A DNA stretch of 64,000 nucleotides from JACOXT01 sp964372855 (lineage in GTDB: Bacteria > Patescibacteriota > Microgenomatia > Levybacterales > UBA12049): the NCBI GenBank assembly GCA_964372855.1, contig CAYJRY010000002.1:1-64000 (forward strand), written 5' to 3'. The notes under the pieces were generated by a model. The model was given only the letters and a program-made list of their open reading frames with translations, ran no database searches and had not been told where the DNA came from. The translations under genes were made by a program, and so were the position numbers. Positions 8,794 to 17,353 of this stretch are shown piece after piece (position 1 is the stretch's first letter; each line of letters starts with the position of its first letter).

Positions 8794-9435
8794 CTAAATG
8801 CTGAACGCTTCTTGAAGCAGGCTATATTGCTGTTGCGGATTTTGGTTTTTGAAAATAAAACTATTCGCGACAAATCTGGTCGCGCCTTTTTCTTTTGCTA
8901 CTCTAATTGTTTTATCATTTATACCCCCATCAACCTCTATCGGAACCCCAATGTCATTCTGAGCTTTTCGAAGAATTTCTATTTTCTCCAAATACTCTGA
9001 CACAAACTCTTGCCCTGATTGCCCTGCTTTTATAGTCATAATTAAAATACAATCTAAATCACTATATGGAACTTTAATTTGTGAAATATCTGTTGGCCCA
9101 TCAATTGCTAATCCAACTTCTCCCAACATTTGTCCTTGCGCCACAAACTCCTTTTGGTCACTCATCTTCTCGATATGGCCTATAAATCTTTTAAAACCAG
9201 CATTTGCAAAGGGCTTTAAATATTTTAATGGCTCATCAACCATCAAATGGGCTTCTAAAAATAAATCATTTGAGAATTTAGCAAATGGCTTAGGATCTAG
9301 AAAAGTAGAGTTAGGAGCAAACTTACCATCAATAAAATCTATATGAACAGTTTTTGTAAATAGCTTAACCACCTCAATCTTTCTCTTAATTTCCACCCAA
9401 TCCTTTTCCAAGATCCCAGGAATTATTTCTAACAT
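8794..9435 (-). CDS. rpe: Ribulose-phosphate 3-epimerase family protein
   Basis: It is expected to interconvert ribulose-5-phosphate and xylulose-5-phosphate in the cytoplasm. HIDFIDGKFAPN carries the metal-binding histidine and aspartate pair near residue 31. EAHLMVDEP follows at about 72, and EVDGGINDKT near 165 supplies the second aspartate and the phosphate loop. The 213 residues match the family. Divergence from classical Rpe leaves room for a related sugar-phosphate epimerase. The segment encoding RKAQND contains a dispersed palindromic repeat (8956-8976), so a mobile repeat has been absorbed in frame. Confidence 0.82.
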   Translation of the reverse strand: MLEIIPGILEKDWVEIKRKIEVVKLFTKTVHIDFIDGKFAPNSTFLDPKPFAKFSNDLFLEAHLMVDEPLKYLKPFANAGFKRFIGHIEKMSDQKEFVAQGQMLGEVGLAIDGPTDISQIKVPYSDLDCILIMTIKAGQSGQEFVSEYLEKIEILRKAQNDIGVPIEVDGGINDKTIRVAKEKGATRFVANSFIFKNQNPQQQYSLLQEAFSI

Positions 9436-9445
9436 AAAATTTGGA

Positions 9446-9559
9446 ATTTTTGAAGTTAGAAATTGGACGCTCTTGATATTCGAACTCTTGATTTCTTGAC
9501 ATCAAGATTTCAACAATATCTATATCAAAAACGTCAAGGATTTCCAACATCAAAATATC
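9446..9559. repeat. Palindromic heptad-type element without an ORF
   Basis: The left arm (9446-9480) and the reverse complement of the right arm (9522-9559) align over about 35 nt with several mismatches. The shared core runs GAAGTTAGAAATTGGACG against GATGTTGGAAATCCTTGACG. The sequence reads as degenerate words about 7 nt long. It fills the space between the epimerase and LytR_C genes, and no gene is evident inside. Confidence 0.55.
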
Positions 9560-9566
9560 TATACCA

Positions 9567-10184
9567 TTATTTCCCAATTATCACCAAGGCATCTGCTTCT
9601 GATTCTGAGGATAAATCAGCAGAGGTTGTGCCTATAGTATAGCTTAACCCTAAATCTTTTTTCAAAAGATCAAGATATTTACTTTTTGTGCTTTTAACCT
9701 GAATTGTCACATTTTGATAATCAAAATTATCAGCGTTTCCTGTTGCAATAACATCGTAACCCAATCCTTTTAATGTGTCTGCTGCTTTTCCTGCAGCACC
9801 TGCCACTCCGCTGCCATTTTCCACCTCAACGCTTAACTGCCCCCTATCAAGACCGGTTGCTGTATCAACAGAGCTTGATGCTGGCTTTGTGGTAACAGTT
9901 GCTATTGGCTTGACAGTTGGTTTGGCAGTTGCCTCAGGTGTTGTTTCAGGAGATATCTCAGGCGTTGGAGTATCTGTTGGAAATTGGTATTCAGTTGGGG
10001 TTGGAGTAATAGTCAGGGACTTTGTTTCATTTTTTGCTGGTTGGAAATACCTAACTCCTAAATATCCAACAACGCCAAGAATTATCAAAGATATTAGTAA
10101 GAATAAAAACTTCTTAGATTTACTTGACCCTTGAGCAGGATAGCTTGTCTGGCCCATAGGAGCTTGGAATTGATTCCCATCCAT
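9567..10184 (-). CDS. Membrane-anchored LytR_C-domain protein
   Basis: A short glutamine/proline-rich head precedes one membrane helix (FLFLLISLIILGVVGYLGV, about residues 27-45). A threonine/proline-rich linker leads to a C-terminal LytR_C domain that starts at LSVEVENGSGVAGAAG and ends at ADALVIIGK. LytR_C domains occur at the C-terminus of envelope proteins related to cell-wall polymer attachment; here the catalytic LytR-CpsA-Psr part is missing. A close relative of this domain ends the protein encoded at 12810-14195, with the same VIIGK end. The role is probably extracytoplasmic wall binding, which is inferred. Confidence 0.8.
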   Translation of the reverse strand: MDGNQFQAPMGQTSYPAQGSSKSKKFLFLLISLIILGVVGYLGVRYFQPAKNETKSLTITPTPTEYQFPTDTPTPEISPETTPEATAKPTVKPIATVTTKPASSSVDTATGLDRGQLSVEVENGSGVAGAAGKAADTLKGLGYDVIATGNADNFDYQNVTIQVKSTKSKYLDLLKKDLGLSYTIGTTSADLSSESEADALVIIGK

Positions 10185-10254
10185 ACCTAAATCATAACAA
10201 TTATTTCACTTTTTTGCAATATGGACAAAAATAATTTGATATAATAAGGTATGT

Positions 10255-11955
10255 ATGAAAAAGCTGATAGTTTTATTTTTAATTATCGCCTTTTCAATAC
10301 TGATTTTTTTCCCCATCTCAATAATTTTTGGACAGGAGTCAAATTGCTCAAATCCTTCTCAACTTAATCTTGAAGCAATTGACAAATGTCTATCAGATAT
10401 CCAAAAAGCATACGATATGTCTGTCAAAGCAACTGCGCCTTTAGAATCTGAATTAAATAGGCTAAGATCACAAATTAATGATATAAAAAAAAGGGTGGAA
10501 ACAATCGAACAAGACCTTCTTGTAAAAGAGAAAAATATAAATATGAGTTATAGAAATCTGGCCAAAAAAGAAGAATTATTAAATAGAACTATAAGGGATT
10601 TTTATATCCGAAGTTACTATAACTCTCCTATCTTAACATTTTTATCCCAAACATCAGCCTCACAAATAACAAAAATTTTAACTTATCAAAAAGCAACAAC
10701 TGATAAAGATAAGGCAACAATTACAAATATCGCTCTTGTTATTAATGATTTGGAAAATAAGAAAAAAAATCTTCAGTCCGAGCAGAAACATCTTTTTTCT
10801 GTGAAAGCAAGCCTTGATGATCAATCATCAAATTTAGATAAAATTGTTCAAGGAGCAAAAGCCTATCAGGGAACTTTATCTCACCAGATCGCCGCTTTGT
10901 CCGCAAGACAACAAGAAATCTTGACAGCAAGAAGCGGAACGTTTATAGCAAGTATTGGAGATAGCGAGCTGGCGGATGATTACAATGCATCAGTCAAAGG
11001 ATTTAGAGAATCTGCTCCGTCTGGTTATTTTGCTGTTTTTGCATTTGGCGCACATACTCATAGAAAAGGTATGAGTCAATATGGAGCAAGAGGTAGAGCG
11101 CAAGCAGGCCTTGATCATAAAGCAATCTTAAGAGCCTACTACGGAAAAGAACCTGTTAGTAAAGACACTAATGGTGATATTAACGTAGAAGGAATAGGAT
11201 CGATGAATTTTGAAGAAAGATATCTGTATGGAATTGCTGAGATGCCATCTAATTGGCATACTGAGGCATTGAAGGCTCAAGCAATCGCAGCCAGAACCTA
11301 CGCATATCGTTACAAGCAAAACGGTCAAGCGATATGCACAACCGAAAGGTGTCAAGTATTTCTAAGCTCCAAAGCAGACAATCCACCACAAGCATGGAAA
11401 GACGCGGTTGATTCTACCAAAAGCCAAGTACTTGAAGATGTCGTTACTTATTATGCCTCAACTCATGGAGGATTTGCAACGCCTATTGGCTGGGACACAA
11501 CTGATGGAACAGGTGGAGGAAATTTTACTGAAAAAGCTTATGATAAACTAGGAGGGTCCCCTTGGCTTTATAAAGCTTGGTACACTAAGGGATATAGTCC
11601 CCAATCTGATAAATGCGGAAGATCAAATCCTTGGCTTTCCCCGCAAGAAATGGCAGATATCATAAACGCAGCAAGATATAGGGATGATAGGGTAACTCCT
11701 GTCACCACTTCGTGCTGGGGTGGCAATCCATATTCTCATGAAGAATTAAGGGCAAAATCAAATGGACCATCAACTGTAAATAGCGTTGTGGTAAATCAAG
11801 GAAATGGAACAACCAATGAAGTAATCTTTCAAACAGATATTGGAGAAATAAGGCTGCCAGGTTCGGAATTTAAGACTGCTTTCAATATTAGAGCGCCAGG
11901 ATATTTATCTATTCCGCAATCTGGATTTGCGTTTTATAATATAGAAAAGAAATGA
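10255..11955 (+). CDS. Secreted SpoIID/LytB-domain protein with coiled coil
   Basis: A signal peptide (residues 1-25, before GQESNCS) is followed by a long coiled coil of about 200 residues, similar in layout to peptidoglycan hydrolase regulators. The C-terminal half has SpoIID/LytB signatures: GMSQYGARGRAQAG, AYYGK and EALKAQAIAARTYAYRY. SpoIID in Bacillus is a lytic transglycosylase acting on glycan strands, so wall remodelling is likely here. TATAAT lies 11 nt before the ATG. The stop overlaps the next gene's ATG by 4 nt, so the envelope genes from here to 14195 form one operon. Confidence 0.88.
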   Translation: MKKLIVLFLIIAFSILIFFPISIIFGQESNCSNPSQLNLEAIDKCLSDIQKAYDMSVKATAPLESELNRLRSQINDIKKRVETIEQDLLVKEKNINMSYRNLAKKEELLNRTIRDFYIRSYYNSPILTFLSQTSASQITKILTYQKATTDKDKATITNIALVINDLENKKKNLQSEQKHLFSVKASLDDQSSNLDKIVQGAKAYQGTLSHQIAALSARQQEILTARSGTFIASIGDSELADDYNASVKGFRESAPSGYFAVFAFGAHTHRKGMSQYGARGRAQAGLDHKAILRAYYGKEPVSKDTNGDINVEGIGSMNFEERYLYGIAEMPSNWHTEALKAQAIAARTYAYRYKQNGQAICTTERCQVFLSSKADNPPQAWKDAVDSTKSQVLEDVVTYYASTHGGFATPIGWDTTDGTGGGNFTEKAYDKLGGSPWLYKAWYTKGYSPQSDKCGRSNPWLSPQEMADIINAARYRDDRVTPVTTSCWGGNPYSHEELRAKSNGPSTVNSVVVNQGNGTTNEVIFQTDIGEIRLPGSEFKTAFNIRAPGYLSIPQSGFAFYNIEKK

Positions 11956-12572
11956 ATGATATTTTTGTCGCGCCAAAAAAAATTAAAGAATTACCTTCAA
12001 TGCTTAAACATCAATCTCATATGAATATTTTCTCTTCTTTTACTCACCATCCAAAAGGAGTTTCATTTCAAACTCAACACCCTTCAGAAACGATTCTTTT
12101 GTTCTTAAGAGCACATTTTATAACAAACCTTTCTTGGATTATTATAAGTATTATTCTTGTTTTTATACCACTTGTAATTTCAATATTTATTGCTTTTTTT
12201 GATATACGAATCCTCTCATCCCCCACTGCTTCTAATTTTACTTTTATATTTGTCTTATTTTATTATCTTATAATTTCTTCTTATATATTTATAAATTTTC
12301 TGCATTGGTTTTATAATGTATTTATTATCACAAACGAAAGAGTGGTTGACATAGACTATTCAGATATTGTATACCACAATATCGCAGTTACCAAATTAAG
12401 CCATGTTCAGGATGTAAACTACTCCCAAATTGGATTTATCCCAACACTATTTAACTACGGCAATCTTTTTGTCCAAACAGCAGGAACAGAAATCAATTTT
12501 GAAGCGGTAGCAGTACCCAAACCCAGAGAAGCAACAAATATAATTGGAGATCTTATAGGAAAACCAAAATAA
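11952..12572 (+). CDS. Membrane protein with bacterial PH domain
   Basis: Two membrane helices at roughly residues 55-80 and 92-118 separate a short cytoplasmic head from a C-terminal bacterial PH (bPH_2, YdbT-like) domain. The domain is recognisable by ITNERVVDIDY, TKLSHVQDV and FGYGNLF-like text (LFNYGNLFVQTAG). Such proteins are common in Patescibacteria, and their function is not known in detail. The ATG overlaps the SpoIID-like gene stop (ATGA), which suggests translational coupling. Confidence 0.8.
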   Translation: MNDIFVAPKKIKELPSMLKHQSHMNIFSSFTHHPKGVSFQTQHPSETILLFLRAHFITNLSWIIISIILVFIPLVISIFIAFFDIRILSSPTASNFTFIFVLFYYLIISSYIFINFLHWFYNVFIITNERVVDIDYSDIVYHNIAVTKLSHVQDVNYSQIGFIPTLFNYGNLFVQTAGTEINFEAVAVPKPREATNIIGDLIGKPK

Positions 12573-12580
12573 TCAACAAA

Positions 12581-12805
12581 ATGATAAATATATTAGATTT
12601 TTTTCAACCCGGAATTTTTGCCAAAATTATAACGCTTATCGCTATTGGGTTTTATATAATCTTTGGTATTGTAGTTTTCACTCAAGTAAGGGCTATGGCT
12701 CATATCCTCAAGCTCCCCCATGCGGAACTTATATTTGAGGCAATTACAATAATTAATATTGTCGCTTCTATTTCGCTTTTTTTACTTGCAGTTGTTATAC
12801 TCTAA
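12581..12805 (+). CDS. Small two-helix membrane protein (DUF5657-like)
   Basis: The 74 residues contain two long hydrophobic stretches (about 14-36 and 50-74) around a short polar loop, VRAMAHILKLPHAE. It resembles a small uncharacterised membrane family frequent in Patescibacteria (DUF5657), recalled by pattern only. It sits 8 bp after the PH-domain gene and 4 bp before the next gene, so it belongs to the envelope operon. No function can be assigned. Confidence 0.65.
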   Translation: MINILDFFQPGIFAKIITLIAIGFYIIFGIVVFTQVRAMAHILKLPHAELIFEAITIINIVASISLFLLAVVIL

Positions 12806-12809
12806 ATAA

Positions 12810-14195
12810 ATGGATTCTAATTTATCCTTCTCAAAAATTGTAGCATCGCCAACTTTTACCTCTTGGTCTCAAGCGTATAGCGCTGGGAAGTTATTTGCAG
12901 TTTTGTCATTGGAAAAAAATATCAATCAATCGGATGATTTAATTTCATTAAATGTTGCGGGCAAGGATTTACTGGACAGACTTGAAAAGGAATTTTTTGC
13001 AACAACTACAAAAGATTTAGAATCCATAAAAAATGCTATTTCAACCACATTTGTAGAATTAAAAGAAAATGTCAATATTTCATTTGTTTTAGGTTTTATA
13101 AATAATAATATTTTATACTTATTTATCAAAGGAGCTGGAAAAGTAAGTATCAAAAGAGACGGTAAGCTTGGCAATATTCTAATTGGTACAAAGGATGATC
13201 AAAAAAACATTCTTTCTGCCTCAGGCTTTCTGAAAGACAATGATTTAATAATACTTCAGTCACATTCTTTTTCAGAAATTATTGATAATGAAACTCTTTA
13301 TTCAAGCTTAGAGTCTAATTCACCTCAAGATACTCAAGATTTACTTGCTCCAAGTATTCATAAGGCTGAAAATGGAGGAGCTTGTGCTATTATCATCAAA
13401 TACAAAGCTTTAGAAACCCAATCTCAAACATCAAGCCTTAGTTTAGAAGAGAATGAATCGAACATCAATTCAACTGAAATCAAAACGCAAATCAATAAAG
13501 AATATTTAGTTAATTTAATAAATAAGTTTTTATCTTTTTTTAAGGCGAAACTCAAAAGCTTTACTCTAAAATTAACTCCTAAAAAAGCAGTATTTTTAAT
13601 CGCATTTGTTCTAATCGCAATATTACTTTTAACAAACATATTTACCTCAATTAAAAAACAAAATGAAGCTAAAATATCAGCTCTTTTTTCAGAGATTTAC
13701 CCCCTTGCCCAAAAAGAATATGAAGAAGGTGAAAGTTTAATGGATCTGAACTCAAATATTGCTTTAGATAGTTTTTTAGCATCACAAAAAATACTTCAGG
13801 ATAACAAAGACAAATTCCCAGACAACTCAGAGGAAAAAGAAAAAATTAATGATCTTCTTAATAAGATTAGCAATAAACTATCTTCTGTCTCTTCAGGAAA
13901 ATCTTTAGTAAATAAAAGAAGCTCTCTGTCTATCGAAGTCTTGAATGGAAGTGGAGTTGCCGGTGAGGCAGCCAAGGCATCTGATATTCTCAAAAAACTT
14001 GGATATAAAAATATCTTAGTTGGAAATGCGGATAATACTAACTACCAAAATGTGAGTATTCAGGTTAAAAAAAGTAAAGAGGACACGCTAAATATTCTAA
14101 GAGCCGATTTATCCAAAAACTACACGATTGGCGAAACATCCTCTAATTTGTCCGAAAGCTCAACAGAAGATGCCCTCGTCATCATCGGCAAGTAA
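12810..14195 (+). CDS. Phosphatase-like N-domain, membrane helix and LytR_C domain protein
   Basis: Residues 1 to about 200 look like a worn PPM/PP2C-type phosphatase fold: beta-rich, with VLGFINNNILYLFIKGAGKVSI and a threshold-like acidic region. The metal-binding aspartates are not clear, so activity is doubtful. One membrane helix follows near residue 255 (AVFLIAFVLIAILLLTN), then a helical stalk, then a LytR_C domain (LSIEVLNGSGVAGEAAK...DALVIIGK). The protein would link a cytoplasmic sensing domain with a wall-side domain. The LytR_C part is very close to that of the gene at 9567-10184. Confidence 0.7.
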   Translation: MDSNLSFSKIVASPTFTSWSQAYSAGKLFAVLSLEKNINQSDDLISLNVAGKDLLDRLEKEFFATTTKDLESIKNAISTTFVELKENVNISFVLGFINNNILYLFIKGAGKVSIKRDGKLGNILIGTKDDQKNILSASGFLKDNDLIILQSHSFSEIIDNETLYSSLESNSPQDTQDLLAPSIHKAENGGACAIIIKYKALETQSQTSSLSLEENESNINSTEIKTQINKEYLVNLINKFLSFFKAKLKSFTLKLTPKKAVFLIAFVLIAILLLTNIFTSIKKQNEAKISALFSEIYPLAQKEYEEGESLMDLNSNIALDSFLASQKILQDNKDKFPDNSEEKEKINDLLNKISNKLSSVSSGKSLVNKRSSLSIEVLNGSGVAGEAAKASDILKKLGYKNILVGNADNTNYQNVSIQVKKSKEDTLNILRADLSKNYTIGETSSNLSESSTEDALVIIGK

Positions 14196-14203
14196 CCAAA
14201 TTG

Positions 14204-14443
14204 TTATTGCCAATTAAATACAGGCACCTCTATTACTTGTTGTGGCCTAATTTTTGATTCGTCTTGTCTTTTTACTAAGTTATCAAGTTTTTTAGAAACC
14301 TCTGCACTATAATATCTTTCTCCACATTGAGTACAAGCCTCAACGGGAACATTTTTGACCACAAAAAGCTTATCTCCCCATCGAAAGTCAACATCAATAT
14401 TTTTTATTTTAGTTTTTCCCTTGCAAAAATAGCATTTATTCAC
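14204..14443 (-). CDS. YgiT/MqsA-type zinc-finger antitoxin
   Basis: Two CxxC pairs (CYFC near residue 4 and CTQC near 37) form the zinc finger typical of the N-terminal half of MqsA/YgiT. The remainder, YYSAEVSKKLDNLVKRQ, is helical, and the usual C-terminal helix-turn-helix is largely missing in these 79 residues. The start overlaps the upstream DUF4258 gene by 8 nt. Neutralising that partner is the expected role (inferred from pairing). Confidence 0.75.
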   Translation of the reverse strand: MNKCYFCKGKTKIKNIDVDFRWGDKLFVVKNVPVEACTQCGERYYSAEVSKKLDNLVKRQDESKIRPQQVIEVPVFNWQ

Positions 14444-14756
14444 GGATTTTTAACTCCTTTGCTCTTGTTTTGTAATCTATCCAAACAGGTAATTTTGGTC
14501 TATAGACTGTTACAATTAACAATCTGTTTCCTCTCGTGCCACAAACTACATGAAGAGGTTTTTCAGAAACTATACCACCTACCAAACAACTTTCACCTCT
14601 TGGATCATTTGGATACTTTTCTATTATATCACCTTTTAAAAGAACTTTCTCTATATCTGAAGTAGTAATTTGTTCTTCTTGTCTTTCATTATGAGCATGC
14701 AGTGAAAGATCATATTCCTGATTACGCACATTCTTTTTTATAAAAGCAATATCCAT
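14436..14756 (-). CDS. DUF4258 family putative toxin
   Basis: The protein opens with MDIAFIKKNVRNQEYDLSLH and has HAHNERQEEQITTSDIEKVL followed by GDIIEKYPNDPRGES. The C-terminal strand, RLLIVTVYRP, with an aromatic/basic end is typical of DUF4258, a RelE-like fold often paired with YgiT-type zinc-finger proteins. A TACAAT box lies 6 nt before the ATG, so the mRNA is probably leaderless. Together with the downstream zinc-finger gene it forms a toxin/antitoxin operon in which the toxin is first. Confidence 0.72.
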   Translation of the reverse strand: MDIAFIKKNVRNQEYDLSLHAHNERQEEQITTSDIEKVLLKGDIIEKYPNDPRGESCLVGGIVSEKPLHVVCGTRGNRLLIVTVYRPKLPVWIDYKTRAKELKIRE

Positions 14757-14882
14757 GTCTTAATTGTAACAAAAAGCTATTCTAAAAATCCGTAAAAAGA
14801 CTTCTAAGCCAAAGAATCGGATAAAAAATACTGATACTTAGCGGCGGAAAAATCTGGGATATAAAAATAAAATAAAGAATAA

Positions 14883-15695
14883 TTAACGCTTATGCCGGAG
14901 TAACTTCCTGTTTTGTTGAACTTCTATTTCTTGCGCAGAATGAATTTCGGATACTCTATCCTTTAATTGAAATGGCAACAACTTGTTTTTAGCTCTGTAC
15001 AAACAACTCTTTGCAAAACTATCTTCTATAAAAGCTTGCACTTGACTGTCTGTTGCACCATCTCCTAAAACTAAAGTCCCATAGCCGTAATCATTAATAT
15101 TGAGTGACCCAGATGATCCATCTATATCCCCTAACCCAAAATGATCGCCAACATACAGACGAGTTTTACCGGGAAATTGACTATAGATATATCTATCTGG
15201 CAATTCAGTATACGCATACACTATAAGAGCGGACGTCTTTTGCTCTCTTGTTCTTCTTAACGAGATTGCCACCTGTATGTCTTGTGAGCCCCATCTCGTG
15301 CTGCCGGAGTCACCGGAAGGCCCAAGACTCCACGCTTTATGCGTAACATATTTTTTCCGAATAAGTTTATCTATTTCAAAATCCCAATAAAGACCTGTTG
15401 TTTCTGTGCCCCGATTAAAATCGGTACTATAACTATCCCTAATTTCTCCCAAATTTCCCCATACCTGTTGACGAATCTCTCTTAACATTTCCTTGACTTT
15501 GATTCTTTCCAATACCTTAGCTAACTCACGTCCTTTGTTAAACCCTGCAGCTCTCTCGTCGTTTTTTCTTTGATCTGCAGACTGTTGCTGCTGTAATTTA
15601 TCCCTAACTTCAGCTTCTACTCTTGCTTTATTTGCAACAATTTTGCGGTTTTCCTGTTCTTGAATTTGCCTCATTCTCTCATGCCAGTCTGCCAT
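14883..15695 (-). CDS. Hypothetical cytoplasmic protein with charged coiled-coil head
   Basis: I do not recognise this protein. Starting at MADWHERMRQ, the first 70 residues are charged and glutamine-rich and likely a coiled coil. The middle, from about residue 80, is alpha/beta with WGNLGEIRDSYS. A glycine/serine-rich stretch with GDHFGLGDIDG and GYGTLVLGDGATDSQVQAF follows. No signal peptide or membrane helix is seen. TATAAT lies 9 nt before this ATG; an in-frame ATG 18 nt upstream overlaps that box and is therefore unlikely. Confidence 0.6.
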   Translation of the reverse strand: MADWHERMRQIQEQENRKIVANKARVEAEVRDKLQQQQSADQRKNDERAAGFNKGRELAKVLERIKVKEMLREIRQQVWGNLGEIRDSYSTDFNRGTETTGLYWDFEIDKLIRKKYVTHKAWSLGPSGDSGSTRWGSQDIQVAISLRRTREQKTSALIVYAYTELPDRYIYSQFPGKTRLYVGDHFGLGDIDGSSGSLNINDYGYGTLVLGDGATDSQVQAFIEDSFAKSCLYRAKNKLLPFQLKDRVSEIHSAQEIEVQQNRKLLRHKR

Positions 15696-15784
15696 ATGAC
15701 CCCTATTATACACCCTATAGTCAATTTTGGCGAATTTATATTTTGGTTATCGACAGGCTGTACGCAATATTACACACTCATAAT

Positions 15785-16039
15785 ATGGCTAAATTAATCT
15801 CTATATCGGATGCAAAAAAGCAGCTTCCAAATCTTGTTGCAAAAGTCAACAAGTATATGGATAGGATTATAATCACTGTAAAAAGCCGGCCAAAAGCAGC
15901 CTTGATAAACACAGCGTATCTGGAGTCTTTGAAAGAAACAATAGAAGTATTATCAATACCAGGTGCATTGGAAAGTATAAGAAAAAGCAAACAACAAATA
16001 AAAAATGGTGAGTTTGTACTACTATCAGATTTAAAATAA
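15785..16039 (+). CDS. Phd/YefM-type antitoxin, without adjacent toxin
   Basis: The 84-residue product starts MAKLISISDAKKQLPNLVAKV and contains DRIIITVKSRPKAALIN, the pattern of Phd/YefM DNA-binding antitoxins. The C-terminal helix, IPGALESIRKSKQQI, would bind a toxin. The next gene is smpB, 70 bp away, and no RelE, Doc or PIN gene is adjacent, so it appears orphaned. The frame is open upstream, but the ATG at 15785 fits the family start. It may be a free repressor or a relic of a lost pair. Confidence 0.75.
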   Translation: MAKLISISDAKKQLPNLVAKVNKYMDRIIITVKSRPKAALINTAYLESLKETIEVLSIPGALESIRKSKQQIKNGEFVLLSDLK

Positions 16040-16109
16040 TCCTCGATAATTTTCAAAGGATCACTTTCAGGGATTTTACTTCCGTTATAATTTTCAGTAT
16101 CATTAGGCT

Positions 16110-16544
16110 ATGAAAACAACAAATAAGAGGGCGTTTTATGATTACGAGATTTTGGAAAGATTTGAAGCGGGCATCAATCTAAACGGAGCTGAAGTTAAGG
16201 CTGTAAAATTAGGCCGTGCTGATTTAACAAGAAGCTTTGTTAAGATAATCGGAAGTGAAGCTTATCTTATAAATGCTAGAATCTCGCCTCCTAATTTTGC
16301 TAGATCTGAAGGATATGATGAAAAGCGAACAAGAAAGCTTTTACTTCACAAAAAAGAAATTATAGCACTTAAGTCAAAAACTCAAGGTCAAAATCTATCA
16401 ATCGTAGCTTTGGCTTTTTACACCAACAATCATTTAATAAAAGTTCAACTTGGCTTGGCAAAAGGAAAAAAGCAATTTGATAAAAAAGAAGCAACTAAAA
16501 GAAAAGATATTTTAAGAGATGAGGAACAAGAATTTACCATCTGA
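16110..16544 (+). CDS. smpB: SsrA-binding protein SmpB
   Basis: Binds tmRNA and guides it into stalled ribosomes for trans-translation. Diagnostic segments are NKRAFYDYEILERFEAGI, LNGAEVKAVK and the basic QFDKKEATKRKDI at the C-terminal tail. The length of 144 residues is normal. It lies about 350 bp upstream of the tmRNA gene on the same strand, the common arrangement of the two partners. TATCAT lies 6 nt before the ATG. Confidence 0.95.
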   Translation: MKTTNKRAFYDYEILERFEAGINLNGAEVKAVKLGRADLTRSFVKIIGSEAYLINARISPPNFARSEGYDEKRTRKLLLHKKEIIALKSKTQGQNLSIVALAFYTNNHLIKVQLGLAKGKKQFDKKEATKRKDILRDEEQEFTI

Positions 16545-16743
16545 CCCCTTCTCTAACACCAATACCATCTTTTCCATAAAAATTCTGCATTTCTTGCTCT
16601 AATCTTGGATCAATTGGCGGACGATTTAGAGGTTCTTTTCTTCCAACATCCTCTCTTATTTCCTTCCTACTGACTGGAAATCTAATTATTGAGGTGTCAC
16701 CTACAACAATCATTCTCCTCGGTCTTACTCTTTCTCTTCCCAC
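16534..16743 (-). CDS. Small basic hypothetical protein (doubtful)
   Basis: The 69-residue frame starts with GTG and is rich in arginine and proline (MGRERVRPRRMIVVGD, RPPIDPRLEQEMQNFYG). It fills the space between smpB and the tmRNA promoter on the opposite strand and overlaps the smpB end by 11 nt. There is no clear ribosome site for the GTG; a GAGGAG lies too close to an inner ATG. I recognise no family. Its composition is protein-like rather than AT-random, so I keep it with low confidence. Confidence 0.35.
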   Translation of the reverse strand: MGRERVRPRRMIVVGDTSIIRFPVSRKEIREDVGRKEPLNRPPIDPRLEQEMQNFYGKDGIGVREGVRW

Positions 16744-16855
16744 AAATAAAATTTATCATGAGAAAAATTTATTATCTTGACAGGGTTTGGACAAAATAAA
16801 GACAAATAAAAAATATTCTCTAGCTTTTAAGGCTAATTTGAGGCTAAAGAAGGGC

Positions 16856-16884
16856 TTGACTTTAAGAGAGAAGTAATATATAAT
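16856..16884 (+). promoter_or_regulatory. tmRNA promoter TTGACT-17-TATAAT
   Basis: TTGACT at 16856-16861 and TATAAT at 16879-16884 are spaced by exactly 17 bp. The mature 5' end of tmRNA lies 12 nt past the -10 box, which leaves a few nucleotides for RNase P removal. Confidence 0.85.
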
Positions 16885-16895
16885 TTCGTTTTCTC

Positions 16896-17278
16896 GGGGA
16901 TGAATTGATTCGACGAGAATGCACTTTAAAAACAGCAAGCCGACAATGACTTAAAGTCGTAAAAATTAGTCAAAATATAAATGCTAACGATTCAAATCGT
17001 TTTGCGTTTCAACCCGCATATGCGGGAGTAAGTAATTACCTCTCAGCATAAAAGGTTGAATCTGTTTATAGAGTCTTTTCTCAATGGGACTTTATAAGCA
17101 TAAACACAGTTGAGAAAGAGATTAGGGTGTTGGTTTTTATCCTTATCGAATTTATAAACCTTGACGCTATTTATTCTTGTTGATTGGAAAAAAATAGCGC
17201 GACACAAAATAATCAACTAAGCTTGTAGAAGTTTTTAGAATGAATTCTTGGACTCCGAGTCATTCTCGGACATCTCCA
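16896..17278 (+). ncRNA. ssrA: Transfer-messenger RNA
   Basis: The 5' end GGGGATGAATTGATTCGACG is the conserved tmRNA start, and GGGGATG pairs with CATCTCC at 17271-17277. The T-arm is TCCGA-GTCATTC-TCGGA, and no full CCA is encoded. The tag frame runs from GCT at 16983 to TAA at 17049. It encodes 22 residues, beginning ANDSNRFAF and ending NYLSA rather than the usual ALAA/LAA. A perfect 14-bp palindrome CCCGCATATGCGGG (17013-17026) lies inside the tag frame. The strong promoter upstream and terminator downstream make this a self-contained transcript. Confidence 0.93.
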
Positions 17279-17282
17279 CACA

Positions 17283-17307
17283 ACCGCTCTTTTGAGGGCG
17301 GTTTTTT
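17283..17307 (+). terminator. Rho-independent terminator of tmRNA
   Basis: ACCGCTCT and AGGGCGGT form an 8-bp stem with one G-T pair and a TTTG loop, followed at once by a run of T. It ends the tmRNA transcript 5 nt after the acceptor stem. Confidence 0.9.
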
Positions 17308-17353
17308 AGTGAGTTGACAGACTAAGTTCAAATCATCTAATATTAAAATACAG

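Noticed and set aside
9386..9577. Possible 63-residue protein on the minus strand
   Set aside because: It overlaps the epimerase start in another frame and is made mainly from the palindromic element at 9446-9559; there is no family match or ribosome site.
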